NCBI RefSeq assembly: GCF_900497805.2
Contig: NW_020954556.1
Location: 30,640,039-30,704,038, forward strand
DNA: 64,000 nt
Direction of reading: 5' to 3'
From: Vombatus ursinus
Taxonomy: Eukaryota > Chordata > Mammalia > Diprotodontia > Vombatidae
Position numbers and translations under genes: made by a program. The notes under the pieces are model-generated. The model was not told the DNA's origin, did no database searches, and saw only the letters and a program-made list of their open reading frames with translations. Positions 1 through 11,812 of the stretch are shown one piece after another; the stretch's first letter is position 1, and every line of letters starts with the position of its first letter.

Positions 1-479
1 GGATCCATAGTGGATCTATGCTGGAAGACTCACTAGTTTGGCAGCACTTGCCAGAGCATGTGATTCATTGGCCATTGCCTGTGAGGACCCAGATTCACCT
101 CCATGCCATGACGAAGCATCAGAATTAAGACTTAAGAAAATTCATTGAATTGACTGAAACATCAGAGAGTTTTACGTTAGTATCTAAGCAATCATGGTAC
201 TTATGGTCAACTCTTTAGTAAGTGAGTATTGTTAAGTCCTTTTACTTCTCTTTGTCTCTCTGGGTACCTTACTGAGGCTGTTCTTTTGTTCATTAGCAAC
301 ACACCCAGAGAATAGGAAAGAAATTCCACGTCAAATATCCTCTTTGTTGGCACTTTGAAATCCCAATGATCTATAAATCTTTTAAATTATTGATACTCTT
401 TTTATTCCTTATCATCCGAGAAAACCTTGAATAACTTAAAGATGAATACCTTCACAGAATCAAAGTTTTCAGAGTTTCA
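1..479. other. Unique AT-rich sequence, no gene seen
   Basis: No open frame, RNA gene or repeat head is recognisable here. Sequence resembling an old LINE-1 begins somewhere near 480-550. Confidence 0.5.
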
Positions 480-869
480 AAGATTATTTTTGTAACTTTA
501 ATTGTATATTGCCAGTTTTCTCTACAAAAAGATTCTGCAAGTTGGCAATTTTATAAACAATGAATAAGTATACTCATTTCCCACAAATTTACTAGTATTG
601 AGTTTTGTTGCTCTTAATTACTTTGCTAATTTGATAAATATGAGGGTGATACCTCAAAAGTTATTTTATTTGCATTTCTTTCATTATTTATTTATCAAAT
701 TTTCTTGAAAACTGTTCATATCTTTTGACCATTTATTCATTATGGACCAGGGTTGGGGGGAGGAGTTACTTCTGTGACTTTAAAAAATACTAGTTCCTTC
801 TGTATTTTAAAAGTTGAATATTTTTGGTCATATTTGCTAAATATATTTTCCCTGATTTATGATTTTTTT
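480..869 (-). mobile_element. Old L1 fragment (ORF2 C-terminal part)
   Basis: Read on the minus strand this stretch gives degenerate L1 ORF2 C-terminal sequence: first a piece resembling EKIYLANMTKNIQLLK (about 860-790), then MVKRYEQFSRKF (about 740-695) and MKEMQIK followed by RYHPHIYQI (about 690-635). These match the usual order near the ORF2 C-terminus. It has many stops and looks older than the neighbouring element at 870-4026, which appears to have landed in or beside it. Confidence 0.6.
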
Positions 870-949
870 ATTTTAATTTGTTTTTTGATATATTGAAATT
901 TTTATTTTAGTGTCATCAAGCACATATATCTTATCCATAATTATTTCTT

Positions 950-1630
950 TCATCTGTATGTCTTTCCAGGTTTTTCTGAGAGCATCCTGCTCATCATTCT
1001 TATAGTACAATAATAGTCCATCACAATCACATATCACAATTTGTTCAGCCATTCCCCAATTGATGGTCATTCTCTCAATTTCTAATTCTTTGCCACTAGA
1101 AAAGATGTATATATAGATCCTTTCCTTTTTAAAAAAAATTTTTTATTTTCTTTTTCTCTTTTGGGATACAGACCTAGTAGTGGTATTGCTCAGTCAAAGG
1201 ATATGCATGATTTTGTAGCCCTTTAGGCATAGTTTCCAGTTGCTCTAAAGAATGGTTGAATCAGTTCACAACTCCACCAACAATGCATTAATGTCTCATT
1301 TTTCCCACATCCCCTCCAACATTTATCATTTTCCTTTTCTGTCCTAGTAGTCAATCTAATAGGTATGAGGTAGTACCTCAGAATTGTTTTAATTTGCATT
1401 TCTCTAATTAATAGTGATTTAGAGCATTTTTTTTCATATGGCTATAGGTGGCTTTGATTACTTCATCTGAAAACTGTTCATATCTTTGATCATTTATCAA
1501 TTGGGGAATGGCTCTTATTTTTATAAATTTGACTCAGTTCTCTATATGTTTGAGAAACGAGGCTTTTTATCAGAGAAACTTGCTTCTAATTTTTTTCACA
1601 GTTGCAATTACTAACTATATTTCCCTCCAT
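950..1630 (-). pseudogene. L1 ORF2 C-terminal remnant
   Basis: On the minus strand the decayed frame begins near a stretch resembling LEASFSDKKPRFSNI, passes the NAMQIK/RYH region and the cysteine-rich end (CWRGCGKNETLMHCWWSCELIQPF-like, about 1320-1250), and ends with MTINWGMAEQIVI, YYKNDEQDALRKTWKD at about 1070-960. In intact L1 this part follows the reverse transcriptase. Several stops and shifts break it. It joins an inter-ORF spacer at about 1630 instead of an upstream RT domain. Confidence 0.7.
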
Positions 1631-2193
1631 CCTATTTTCCCCTCTGTTTATTCTATTCTCTCTCTTCTTTCAACCTGTCCCCCCTCAAAAGTGTTTTTCT
1701 TCTGATTCCCATCTCTTCCAATCTGCCCTACCTTCTATTACCCCCTCCTCTTTCTCTCACGCCCTTTCCCTCCTACTTTCCTGTAGGGTAAGATAGATTT
1801 CTATACCCAATTGAGTGTGTATGTTATTCTTTCTTTGAGTCAATTCCATTGAGAGTAAGGTTCACTCATTCCCTCTCACCTCTCCCATTTTCTCCTCTAC
1901 TGTAAAAGCTTTTTCTTGCCTTTGTCATGTGAGACATATGCCCCCATTCTACCTTTCCCTTTCTTCCAGTATATTCCTCTCTCACCCCTTAATTTATTTT
2001 TAGATATCATTCCATCATATTCAACTCATACCTGTGCCCTCTGTCTATACGTACTCCTTCTAACTACCCTAATAGGGAAAGTTCTTATGAGTTACAAATA
2101 TCATCTTCCCATGTAAGAATGTAAACAGTTTAACCTTATTAAGTCCTTTATAATTTCTCTTTCCTGTTTACCTTTTTATGCTTCTCTTGATTT

Positions 2194-3305
2194 TCATATT
2201 TGAAAGTTAAATTTTCTATTCAGCTCTGGTGTTTTCATCAAGAATGCTTGAAAGTCCTCTATTTCATTGAATATCAATTTTTCCCCTCGAAGGATTATAC
2301 CCAGTTTTGCTGGGTAAGTGATTATTGGTTGTAATCCTAGCTCCTTTGCCCTCCAGAATATCATATTTCAAGCCCTCTAATCCTTTAATGTAGAAGCTGC
2401 TATATCTTGTGTCATCCTGACTATGGTTCCATGATACTTGAATTGTTTCCTTCTGGCTGCTTGCAATATTTTCTCCCTGACCTGGGAGCTCTGGAATTTG
2501 GCTGTAACATTCCTGGGAGTTTTCATTTTGGGATCTCTTTCAGCTGATCAATGGATTCTTTCAATTTCTATTTTACTCTCTGGTTCTAGAATATCAGGAC
2601 AGCTTTCCTTGATAATTTCTTGAAAGATGATGCCTAGGTTCTTTTTTTTTTATCATGGATTTCATGTAGTCCAATAATTTTCAAATGATCTCTCCTGGAT
2701 CTGTTTTCCAGGTCAGTTATTTTCCTAATGAGATATTTCACAGTTTTCAATTTTTTTTATTGTTTTGGGTTTGTTTTATTGTTTCTTGATTTTTCATAAA
2801 GTCATTAGCTTCCATTTGCTCAATTCTAATTTTTAAAGAATTATTTTCTTCAGTGAGTTTTTATACTTCCTTTTCCATTTGGGAAATTCTACTTTTTAAA
2901 GAGTGTTTTTCTTCAGTGAACTTTTGTGCCTCTTTTTCCATTTGGTCAATTCTGCTTTTCAACATATTCTTCTCTTCACTGGTTTTGTGTACTTCTTTTA
3001 CCATTTGGCCTAGTCTGTTTTTTATGGTGTTATTTTCTTCAGTATTTTTTTGTCTCCTTTACCAAGTTGTTGACTTTTTTTTATGGTTTTCTTGCATTAT
3101 TCATTTCTCTTCCTAATTTTTCCTCTATCTCTCTTACTTGATTTTCAAAATCCTTTTTAAGCTCTTGTGTGACCTGAGACCAATTCCTATTTTTCTTGGA
3201 GGCTTTGGATATAGGAGCTTTGACTTTGTTGTCTTCTTCTGAGTGTGTATTTTGATCTTCCTTGTCATCACAGTAACTTTCTATGGTCAGATTTTTTTCT
3301 GTCAA
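2194..3305 (-). pseudogene. L1 ORF1 (RNA-binding coiled-coil protein), decayed
   Basis: Minus-strand remnant of about 370 codons. ATG at 3305 opens MTEKNLTIESYCDDKEDQN, an acidic N-terminus that stays open for 74 codons. It is followed by a coiled coil with units such as EENNTIKNRLGQMVKE and EEKNMLKSRIDQMEKE (about 3060-2790) repeating every 63 bp (21 residues, three heptads). Next come the RRM-like region (RNVTAKFQSSQVREKILQA, then FKYHGTIVRMTQDIA) and the C-terminal domain with the YPAKLGIILRGE signature (about 2320-2270), ending at a TGA at about 2196. In the family this is the trimeric RNA-binding protein of the L1 particle. Stops and frameshifts break the frame, so it is not a functional gene. 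Confidence 0.75.
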
Positions 3306-4026
3306 TTTCTTGACTTTTAACTCTTTCTTAAAGTGAGGCTCCGCTTCCAGGGTGGAGGGTGCACTGTTCCAAACTTCAAGGTTTTTGTGCAGCTGTTTTC
3401 AGTTCTTACACGGTAGTCTGACCTAAGGAGATTTCTCTACTATTCTCCTGACCTGTGCTCTGGTCTGTGAATGACCACAAGCACTCTTTTCTGCCCTGAA
3501 ATTGTGATGAGGGTCCCTGCTCCACTATGGCTGCAGACTCTGGTGTGCTAGTGCTCACCTTTGCCCTGGGACTGCCACCCACAATTGTGACCTAGATCTG
3601 AGTATGGGCAAAGCGACAGAGTCCTGCCTCAGTGCTGACAAAGAGACCCTTGTAATCTCCTTCCGATCACTTGTTTGACCCCCTTAGTTGTTCAACCCTC
3701 TTACTATCTGTTGGCTGAGAGCTCCAGAAGCAGCCATTGCCTCTGCAGATTCAGTGGATCCCAAGGCCTATTTCTGGTTTGCTGGGGCTGGGTCTGTGCT
3801 AGTGCTACCTGTGCTGGACTGTGTTCTACTCTCACCTGGTTGTGATACACCTTTCCTGCCGACCTTCTAAGTTGTCTTTGGCTGCAAAATTATTTCACCT
3901 GTCCTTTTGTGAATTCTGCCACTCTAGGAATTGTTTTATGGCATTATTTAAAGGTATTCAGAGGGCTTTTGGGGAGAGCTCAGATGAGTTGCTGCCTTTT
4001 CTCCACCATCTTGGCTCTGCCTCCCT
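3306..4026 (-). other. 5' UTR / internal promoter region of the half-L1
   Basis: GC-richer than its surroundings, with no long frame on the element strand. Its outer end matches the marsupial L1 5' terminus. L1 5' UTRs normally carry an internal RNA polymerase II promoter; here that role is inferred from position only. Confidence 0.55.
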
Positions 4027-5435
4027 GCTGAAAACTTTTGGCAAAATTCCATATCCCTTTCTGTTAAAAACATTACAAACCATAGTAGTAAGCAGGGGTA
4101 GAGCAAGGATGTCCATTATCACTGACATTATTTATTTATTATGCTAGAAATGCTAGCTATAGCTGTAAGACAAGATGATGGGATTGAGGAGCTATGCATA
4201 GGCCAAGAGGAAATAAAGCTATCTTTTTTTTGTATACAATAACATCTTCTATTTAGAGAACTCTGAAGAACCAACTGAAAATTAATTGAAACAATTCATA
4301 ACTGCAGCAAAGTTGCAGGATAGAAAATAAAACGACATAAGTCATCAGCTTTTCTATATATTAACAACAAAACTCAGCAAGAAAAGAGAGAAAGATAAAT
4401 TCCATTCAAAATAATGATAGACGTATAAAATATTTGGGATTCTGCCTACCAGCACACACATAGAAACCATATGAATACAAGTATAAAACACTCTCTACAG
4501 AAACATAGATACAAATAACTGGAGAAATGTTTATTGTTCTTGGTTAGATTGTGCCAATGTAATACAAATGAACATATTACCTAAATTTATTTATTCAATG
4601 CCATACCAACTAGCCAAAGGATTACTTTATGAAGCTAGAAAAATAAGTTCATCTAAAGTAACTAAAGGTCAAGAATCTCCAGGGGAAATGAAAAAAAAAG
4701 AGAGAGAAGAAAGAGGGGCCTAGCAGTACCAGATCTCAAACTATATTATAAAGCAGTAATTGTGAAAACTATTTTGTATTGGTTAAAATATAAAAAAAGT
4801 TAATCAGTGGAATCGATTACATACACAACAAACAGAAGCAAATGAATATAGAAACCTATCGTTCAATAAACTCTAAATACTTTGGCAAGGACTCATTATT
4901 TGACAAACAGCTGGGAAAACTGGAAATCAGTCTGACAGGAATTAAGCTTAAAATAGCATTTCGCTCCATATCCTGAGACAAGTTCCACAGGAATATTGGA
5001 GTTATTTATAAAAGGTCACATCATAAACAAATTAGAGGAGCAAGGAAAGAAATCACTTTCATAACTATGGAAAGTTTAAGATTTCATAGTTAAAGAATAA
5101 AAATCACAGAAAATGAAATGGATCATTTTGAGCATATAAAATTGAAAAGGTTTTGCACAAACAAAATCAATGCAGTTAAAATTAGAAGGGAAATAGCTGG
5201 GGGAAAAGTCTTTGCAGAAAATTTCTTTGACAAAGATTTGTTATCCCGAGGTACATTAGAAAATGATTCAAATATTTGAGAACAAAAGCCATTTCTCAAT
5301 AGCTAAATGGTTAAAGGATATGAATAGGCAATTCTCAAATGAAGAAGTCCAAGCTATACTAGCCATATTAAAAGATGTTCCAAATCATTAATAATTTGAG
5401 AAATGCAAAATAAAATGGCATTATACTAATAACCC
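4027..5435 (+). mobile_element. Old L1 fragment, ORF2 reverse-transcriptase to C-terminal part
   Basis: Plus-strand degenerate ORF2. Recognisable pieces in order: KIPYPFLLKTLQTIV (about 4044), a YQLAKGLLYEARK-like segment (about 4605), the region before DLKLYYKAV (about 4725-4765), FGKDSLFDKQLGKLEIS-like sequence (about 4880-4930), KMKWIILSI*NWKGFAQTKS-like sequence (about 5110-5170), AGGKVFAENFFDKDLLS (about 5200) and MVKGYEQAILK (about 5310). A poly-T interruption lies at 4225. It ends abruptly near 5435 against L1 sequence in the opposite orientation. Confidence 0.65.
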
Positions 5436-5439
5436 TCAT

Positions 5440-8400
5440 TTGTTGTCCTACTTTGAATGTGGATGTGCCATTTTTATTTGGTATTTAAGTTCAGAATTTA
5501 AAAAGCCCCTCAGTATTTTGATTGGTATGCCATTAAAAACATAAATTATTTTGGGGAGAATTGTCATTTTTACTATATCAATGTAATCCATTCCTGGACA
5601 TTTTAATTTTACAATTGTCCTTAAATAGGTTCTGTGTCTTTTGTGGAGGGCTAATTTAGAAATATTTTTAACATTTTTGCTGTCATTTAAATGTTTTTAT
5701 TTTGGTTTCCTGATTTTAATTACTACTAAGTAAGAATGGAAATTATATTTGTAGCTTAGTCTTGTGTCCCATGACTGTTGAACTAATTTATTTTATCCAT
5801 TAATCTTTCAGTTGAGACAACTGGATTTTCTAGATATATTCTTATGTCACATACAGATAAAGATGATTTGATCTTCTCATTTTCAAGGTCAGTCCTAATT
5901 TTTTTAAACCTGTCTTATGGTAACTGTTGAAATTTCCCATATAAAGTAAAAAGAATTAAAAAAAATATTAAGATGTGGATTTCAGTTCTTGTTCTGTACT
6001 TGTTTTTAGTGTGAATGCTTGTAATATATCTCCAAAGTATTTTATGTAGGCTTCTGGCTTAAGGTAAGATACTTTTTCTTGTGATGAGAAAAACTCTTTT
6101 GTAGCTGCCCTTTTTAGTGTTTTTCTTTTATAAAAACCATGAATGAAGGCTTAATTTTATTGCAGGTTTTTCCTGCATCTGTTGATATCATTTTGGGGGA
6201 GTTTTTTGCTGAAGATATTTCATGATATTGAAAAACTTTCTGATGATGAAATAGCTTTGCTTATTCAGCATAAACCTTGCTTGATCATAATGAATTTTTT
6301 TTTTGGACATGTATTTCTATGCTCTAAGGATAACATTTTATTTAGTATTTTTGAATAATAATTTCTGAATAGAGAAATTCTCATTAATGAAATTATTTTA
6401 TAATTTTCTTTTTTAGTGTTATCCTCACCTGGTTTTTAAAAATCAACACCCTCTTTTATCATGAAAGACACTGGGAAATGTTCTACATTTCCTATATTTA
6501 TAAATAATCTGTGTAACCAGGATTATTTGATCTTGGAAAGCTTGTTAGAATTTTACTGTACAACCACATGAACCAATTTTTAAAAAATATGTTAATTCAT
6601 TGATAACAGCATCCTACTTCTTCCAATATTGCTCTATTTAAGTTATTAATTTCCTACTATTTCAATTTTGAGAATTTATATTTTTCTGGATATTCATTAA
6701 AAAAGGCACTTTTTATTGACCCTAAGCTTTCTATATCAGCAGAATCCCATCTTTTCAATGTGAGTATTTTATTGGTATTCCATCCACCTTTATTTTTTTG
6801 AACTTGTGGTTGCACTATATACTTTAAACCATTTTCAATTTTAATTTAGCAATATCTTTTTGCATCAGACATGCTTTTTGTAAATAATGTATTGATAAAT
6901 TTTGTTTTTTGATCCTATCAGTAATACCTTTTTAAAATTAGGTGAATTGAGATCATCTGTGTTTGCTATTATTTACCTTTAATTTTTTCTCATTGTTTAT
7001 GATGTCAAAAGAGAATGAGGTATATTTTGATCTTTTAAAACTATTGCAATTATTAGAATTCCTAATTAAAACAAATTGTATTTCTGATGTTCAGACTATT
7101 CAACCTTATATGTCTTTAAGGCCCTTTTGTGTTATAGATAAAGGAGGTTTACCTGTGAGGTTGCCATTCTTTTCCTTTTTTCCTTTATTTTTGGTCAATT
7201 TTGGTTTTCTTCTGTGTTTAATATCCATTTATCAGTAAATATACATATATTTTAGTGTTCTTTCTCTTTTTGTGCTTATCATGATATGCATATTTATTCC
7301 AAACACTTCTATTACAATTTTTAAAATGTGCATTCTTTATTCTTATTTCTATTCTCAAATGGTTATGTGATTTCATCAATTTGGATGTTCCCTCCAATGA
7401 TATAGATCATGACCCTCATCCATCCCTGCCCATCTAGCATAATGTCTTCTAATAAGTTTTCATTAGAGGATCCAATCCAATTTGTATCTATTCAAATCAT
7501 ATAATATATGCAATCTTATCTTGAAGTACCACAAGGCTTTTAGTACATTATTATTATTTAAATGCATCATCTATGTAGCTTTCAACTCAATTTTTTCTAT
7601 TAGTGTTTTTACATATCTTTTTACTTGTTATTTCTGTTGACATATTATTTCAGTTCTTGTCTATCATTGAAAGAGATGCTTGTTTTAAAACTTTATGATC
7701 ATGTATTCAAGGTATGCAATTTTTGAGTTCAAATTTAAGATGTGGATTTCAGTTCAACTTTGTTGTAATTGAAAAGTATCGTATAATGTTAAAAGGCATT
7801 TAAAATATATAGTTTCTTTTTTCTTTCTCAATGAGGGTAGAATTTTTTCTTTCCTTTATAACACTGTAGTTTCTCAATTATTTTCCTCAATGAATCATAT
7901 TTTGGCTTTCTCATTGCTGATGTTCTTGTTCTATGTATTATCTCTATTTGCCCAGTGTTACTTTGTCTTGTGCACTGTGAAAAATTTTTTTAAATTAAAT
8001 TTTTGAATATGTAATAAATCTTCTACTTTTTGTATCTTTTGATATCTGAACAAATCTAGTGTTTTTGCTTCTTGCATTGCTATCCAAATATATTATTTTG
8101 TTTTGTTATATCATTTAGTTTCTGTTAATTTGTTATAATTTGCATTTACTTTTCAGTTCTGTCTTTGGTATTGCTTGACTTCATTTATTATGTTATTTGA
8201 AACTTCCATGGATGTTTTTAGTACTTGGATATAATTTCATGACTTCCCAAGTTTTCCTTTCATCTTTTTGCTTATATTTTTAAAAATAGAAAGAATACTA
8301 CTTTAATTCTTTTAATATATTTCTGATTCAATTTAATTTGCCCTTTGGAATTTTTTCCCTTCTTTCCATTTGTGTTTCAACTTGAATGTCTAAAAAAAAA

Positions 8401-8440
8401 AATTGTCCCTTAAGTTTTTAATATTGTGAGATTTCTCTAT
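5440..8440 (-). mobile_element. Old L1 remnant, opposite orientation, AT-rich
   Basis: On the minus strand it starts the junction with an FNGIPIKI-like segment (about 5540), the middle of the ORF2 reverse transcriptase. Sequence from 5600 to about 7000 resembles the antisense of L1 RT and endonuclease sequence, for example TTGATCATAATGAA near 6280 and TTTTTTGATCCTATCAGTAA near 6905. From 7000 to 8440 the match is weaker: the sequence is AT-rich, with small phrases recalling ORF1 coiled-coil antisense. It is very decayed. The right edge is uncertain. Confidence 0.5.
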
Positions 8441-9372
8441 TGAGTCATTATCTTAAAAAATACAAAAGTATTTTTTCATTCTACTATTCTGGTTTGGAAG
8501 TGGTTGAAGAGGCAAATTTCAAGGTTACACACTGGGTGAGAACTGAAGATTCAGAGACCACTGAGGGGTCTGTTGGTGGTGGTAGTGGGAAAAATAGTCC
8601 ATCTGTCCAGGGCTACAGTGGGTGAAGAACAGTATCTCAGTCTTAAATTCTTTGCCAAGGTAAGAAATTGTCTGGGAGGTCTGGGCAGCCTGGTCAGCAT
8701 GGAAGAGTGGCCCAGGGAAGTCTGAACTCTTTGTCTACTTTCTTGAGAGAGGAAAAAGTTTACAGGAAGGTGCAAGAAGTGTTTACTTCTGGTCTTGTGA
8801 AGGGAGCTGTCTAGAGCATCCTAAGTCTTTCCTGAGGGTGAGGGAGCTGCTCAGAACAAACTAAGTCCTTCTCAAGGGAATGCATAGAAAATATAGGCTT
8901 GAAAAGTGCCAAGCAGATGACTTAGCAGCTTTCAGCCCTTGCGGGACTGCTTTAGGGTGGGAATAAGAGTGGGAGGTTGAAGAGTAGAATTCCCATATAA
9001 TATGGTGGGTTTAGGAGTAGAAAGGCAGGCAAATAATTCCTCAGACTTTGGTCATCTCCACTAAAGGGTGAGGGATGATCCTCTCCTTAGTCTGGAATTG
9101 AGGTGAGGAAGAGAGAGATTTCCCTACTTAAGGGCATTCATAATGCAAAGTGTTGTTTCTAGACCTGCATGGCCATACTTAAGGCCTGTAGGTATGGCAG
9201 GAGTTGAAGTGAGAAAAGACCTCAAACTTATCAACCCATCAAACCCATCAACCCACACTGGGAGGGAGACAAACATTTTAGATGACTTTCATCTAGGGTA
9301 TTGAGATGGGGTAACATGTATGAATCAGTGCAAGCTTACATAGAGGCATAGTTAGGTAGCAGGATCAGGCAA
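8441..9372. other. Unique sequence with a small diverged tandem duplication
   Basis: No gene is seen. Two related units of about 41 bp, each opening with GGGAGCTG and holding CTAAGTC, stand in tandem at about 8800-8880. A short run of the unit CATCAACC occurs near 9230-9255. Confidence 0.4.
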
Positions 9373-9525
9373 GCTTTTTTTGGGGGGGGGGGCTAGACAA
9401 TGGGGTTAAGTGACTTGTCCAGGGTCACACAGCTAGTAAGTGTCAAGGGTCTGAGGCCAGATTTCAACTCAGGTCCTCCTGACTCCAGGTCCAGTGCTCT
9501 ATCCACTGCACCATCTAGCTGCGCC
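9373..9525 (-). mobile_element. Marsupial tRNA-derived SINE (short, A-tailed type)
   Basis: A T-tract at 9375-9381 opens the plus strand, and the SINE head (GCAGCTAGATGGTGCAGTGG on the minus strand) ends at about 9525. The direct repeats CAGGATCAGG at 9360-9369 and 9526-9535 are the target-site duplication. Marsupial SINEs of this type (MAR1/WSINE-like) are copied by LINE machinery. Confidence 0.85.
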
Positions 9526-9678
9526 CAGGATCAGGTAGTTTTATGATAATGTTTACAGTCATAAGCACACTCAGTTCTTCAGCTGATATTTTTTTCTCAA
9601 GGGAGGAGGTTAGGTAGTATTTTTGAATCAGTGAGAGGATTAGGGCAGAGCAAATCACCTTACCTTCTTTCTATATTG

Positions 9679-9859
9679 CTGGTGTCAAACTCAAATAGAA
9701 ATGGATCTCTGCAGGCAGCATATTGACTTAGAAAACCTCAAATTAACATTATTTATATTTATTTTATTTGTATTTATTTTGATAAACATTTTCTAATTAC
9801 ATTTTAATTCAGTTTGGGCTGGGTACACTCTGGAGTGAGTTGTGAGTTTGAGACCTCTG
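9679..9859 (-). mobile_element. Non-autonomous hAT-like DNA element, family A
   Basis: The left end CTGGTGTCAAACTCAAA and the right end (reversed) CAGAGGTCTCAAACTCACA are imperfect terminal inverted repeats. The interior is AT-rich with no frame. A second, oppositely oriented relative lies at about 17975-18125 and shares TTAAAATGTAATT and GTTTTCTAAGTCAATATG-like blocks. I recall this as a marsupial Charlie-like family. No clean 8-bp duplication was found. Confidence 0.6.
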
Positions 9860-9939
9860 CTCTACTCCATCATTTTCTTTTCTTTGCTTTTTTTTTTTTT
9901 TAACTCCATCATCTTCTAGAAAGACCTTCAGTTACACAT

Positions 9940-10330
9940 CTAAGGCTACTGAGACAGTCTGTTTTAGTGGGTAGAATACTGGACTGTTATCTCCCTCATT
10001 AGACTATAAGCTCCTGGAGGATATGGAGTGTATTTGCCTCTTTTTGTATCCCCAGTGCTTAGCACAGTGTCTGGGACATAGTAGGCACCTAATAAATGTT
10101 TATTGATTTATTTTGTGATTCTGGATAAGTCAGTTCTCCTGTATTAGCATCAGTTTCCTCATTTATAAAATGGAGATAATACCTATAATAACCTCTCTCA
10201 CGGGGTTTTTGTGAAAATCAAATGAGATTATCTGTATATATATATATATATGTATATATATATGTATATCATTCTGCCAACTTTAAAGTGCCATATAAAT
10301 GTGAACTATCATTATTACAGTATTTTTTCT
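9940..10330 (+). mobile_element. MIR-type SINE split by an L2 3' end
   Basis: A tRNA-like head (about 9945-9990, AGTGGGTAGAATACTGGA) is followed at about 9991-10112 by an L2 3' end (AGACTATAAGCTCCTGGAGG, CTTAGCACAGTG, AATAAATGTTTATTGA). MIR body then resumes (CAGTTTCCTCATTTATAAAATGG, 10150-10173) and runs to about 10330. A TA microsatellite lies inside the last part. Orientation of both parts is plus. Confidence 0.65.
10234..10268. repeat. (TA)n microsatellite
   Basis: Alternating TA with two interrupting G bases, inside the MIR copy. Confidence 0.9.
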
Positions 10331-11339
10331 GACCTACTGCCATCTTGAATCTTGGCTGAAGGACAGTAACTGTAGCTGCAAAGGCCATTGGGAAGGAAGG
10401 GAGGTCACATGCCACTTTGATAACTTTCTTCCTTTATGAACTTCCTATTCATGCCCTTTGATTGTCCTTACTTTATGTATAGGCATCTGAGCATATGCAA
10501 TTTATTCTTTGCTCTCTACTTGTTTATTATCTCTTCTGAATTATTGGTACTTTCTACAGAAACTCTTCTTCCTTTATGATGCCTGCTAATCACCATGGTA
10601 TCAAGTTTGGAAGCTATATATGGGGAGTTTCCTCCCTCCCCTTTCATTTTTAGTTTAAGGACCTCTTGATCAGAATCTGGGAAATTGTTTTGTTCTTTTC
10701 TTATTCTCATTAGGTACATTCCACTCCCACTCAAGGGCCCATCATTCCTGTATTTTAAGCCATGGGGCTCAGAAATACAAATCATATTCTTAGAGGCTAG
10801 CTTCTTAACTAGTTATTTACTTCTCTAATGCTCCTCAATTTTTTTGAAGCTCCTGCCTTCAATGACCAGCTGGAATTAAAATATCACTTATAACCCTTCT
10901 TGACCTCTGAAGTTTTGTTGAAGATTTCATCATCTATAGTCCTGCCTTGTAGATTACTTTGGGCAGGATCAATAATGATTTGAGTCACATAAATCACAGG
11001 TAGTTTGTAGAGGTTTTCAACTTTGATGTATCTCAGGAATTTCCCTGTCATGTCCTGAGTATAAACTCTAGGAGGACAACAGGTTTCTCAGTTAATTCTT
11101 CATGTTCATAATACGAGATCATGAGATCAAATAAGGAGTCGTGGAACATCAAATCATGTTCCTCATGGTAACTGATGCTTCTTTGAGGAAGTGATACTGC
11201 ATAACTCTATGACTTTTACTTATGGACTTAATTTATTAAAATTCATGAAAAATTCTAAAAACCATGGCCTAGATAAGAATGCTACCATTTTGTCTCAAAA
11301 TGGTAGATGGATACATAAATCCAATGTAAAGTTTGTCTC
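10331..11339. other. Unique sequence, no gene seen
   Basis: The only open stretch is an 89-codon minus-strand frame at 10516-10785 without recognisable domains, and I do not call it. No repeat head is recognised. Confidence 0.4.
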
Positions 11340-11812
11340 CAGTTCCTTATAGGTAACAAAATGATTTTCCTAAAGTGCAGGTCTGACTATGGTGTTTCCC
11401 TCCCCCACTTTCACTCAATAAACTCCATTGGTTCCCTATAACTTTTAGAATCAAATATAAGCGTCTTTGTTTGGCATTTAAAGCCTTCTCTCTGACCCCC
11501 ATTTCTTTAATGTTATCCTTTCTTGCTTCCTTTAAGACTCAGCTCAAGCTCCATCTTGGCAAGAAGGCTTTCCCATTTTCCCTTCTTCTTCTCCCCCTAT
11601 TTCCCTTCCCCTTCTCCCCTTTAACATTTTACATATCTTGTATGTACATAGTTATTTGCATTACAATACATTACGTTGTAATGCATTACAATGTGAGCTC
11701 CATGAGAGCAGGGACTGTATTTTTGCCTTTATTTGTATCCCTAACACTTAGCACAGTGCTGGGCACATAGTAAGAATTTAATAAATACTTGTTGACTGAC
11801 TGACTGTATACT
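11340..11812 (+). mobile_element. L2 LINE, 3' end
   Basis: It contains the ordered L2 3' landmarks: CTGACTATGGTGTTTCCCTC and TTGGCATTTAAAGCCTTC (last part of the ORF2 region), then TTAAGACTCAGCTCAAGCTC, GAGCTCCATGAGAGCAGGGA and CTTAGCACAGTGCTGGGCAC, with the terminal AATAAATACTTGTTGACTGA ending near 11805. Confidence 0.85.

Larger units (their letters stand above)
870..4026 (-). mobile_element. HAL1-like (half-L1) LINE with ORF2 mostly missing
   Basis: Minus-strand LINE-1 derivative about 3.15 kb long. Its 5' end at about 4025 reads GGGAGGCAGAGCCAAGATGG on the minus strand, the start I know from marsupial L1. The order is: 5' UTR (about 4026-3306), ORF1 (about 3305-2194), an A/G-rich spacer (about 2193-1630), then only the last part of ORF2 (about 1630-950). 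The endonuclease and nearly all of the reverse transcriptase are absent, whereas a full L1 would carry about 3.8 kb of ORF2. This is the layout described for half-L1 elements, which depend on a full L1 for the enzymes. I could not find a clean target-site duplication. The last 80 bases towards 870 do not match the usual L1 3' end and may be a foreign tail or part of the older L1. Confidence 0.75.
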
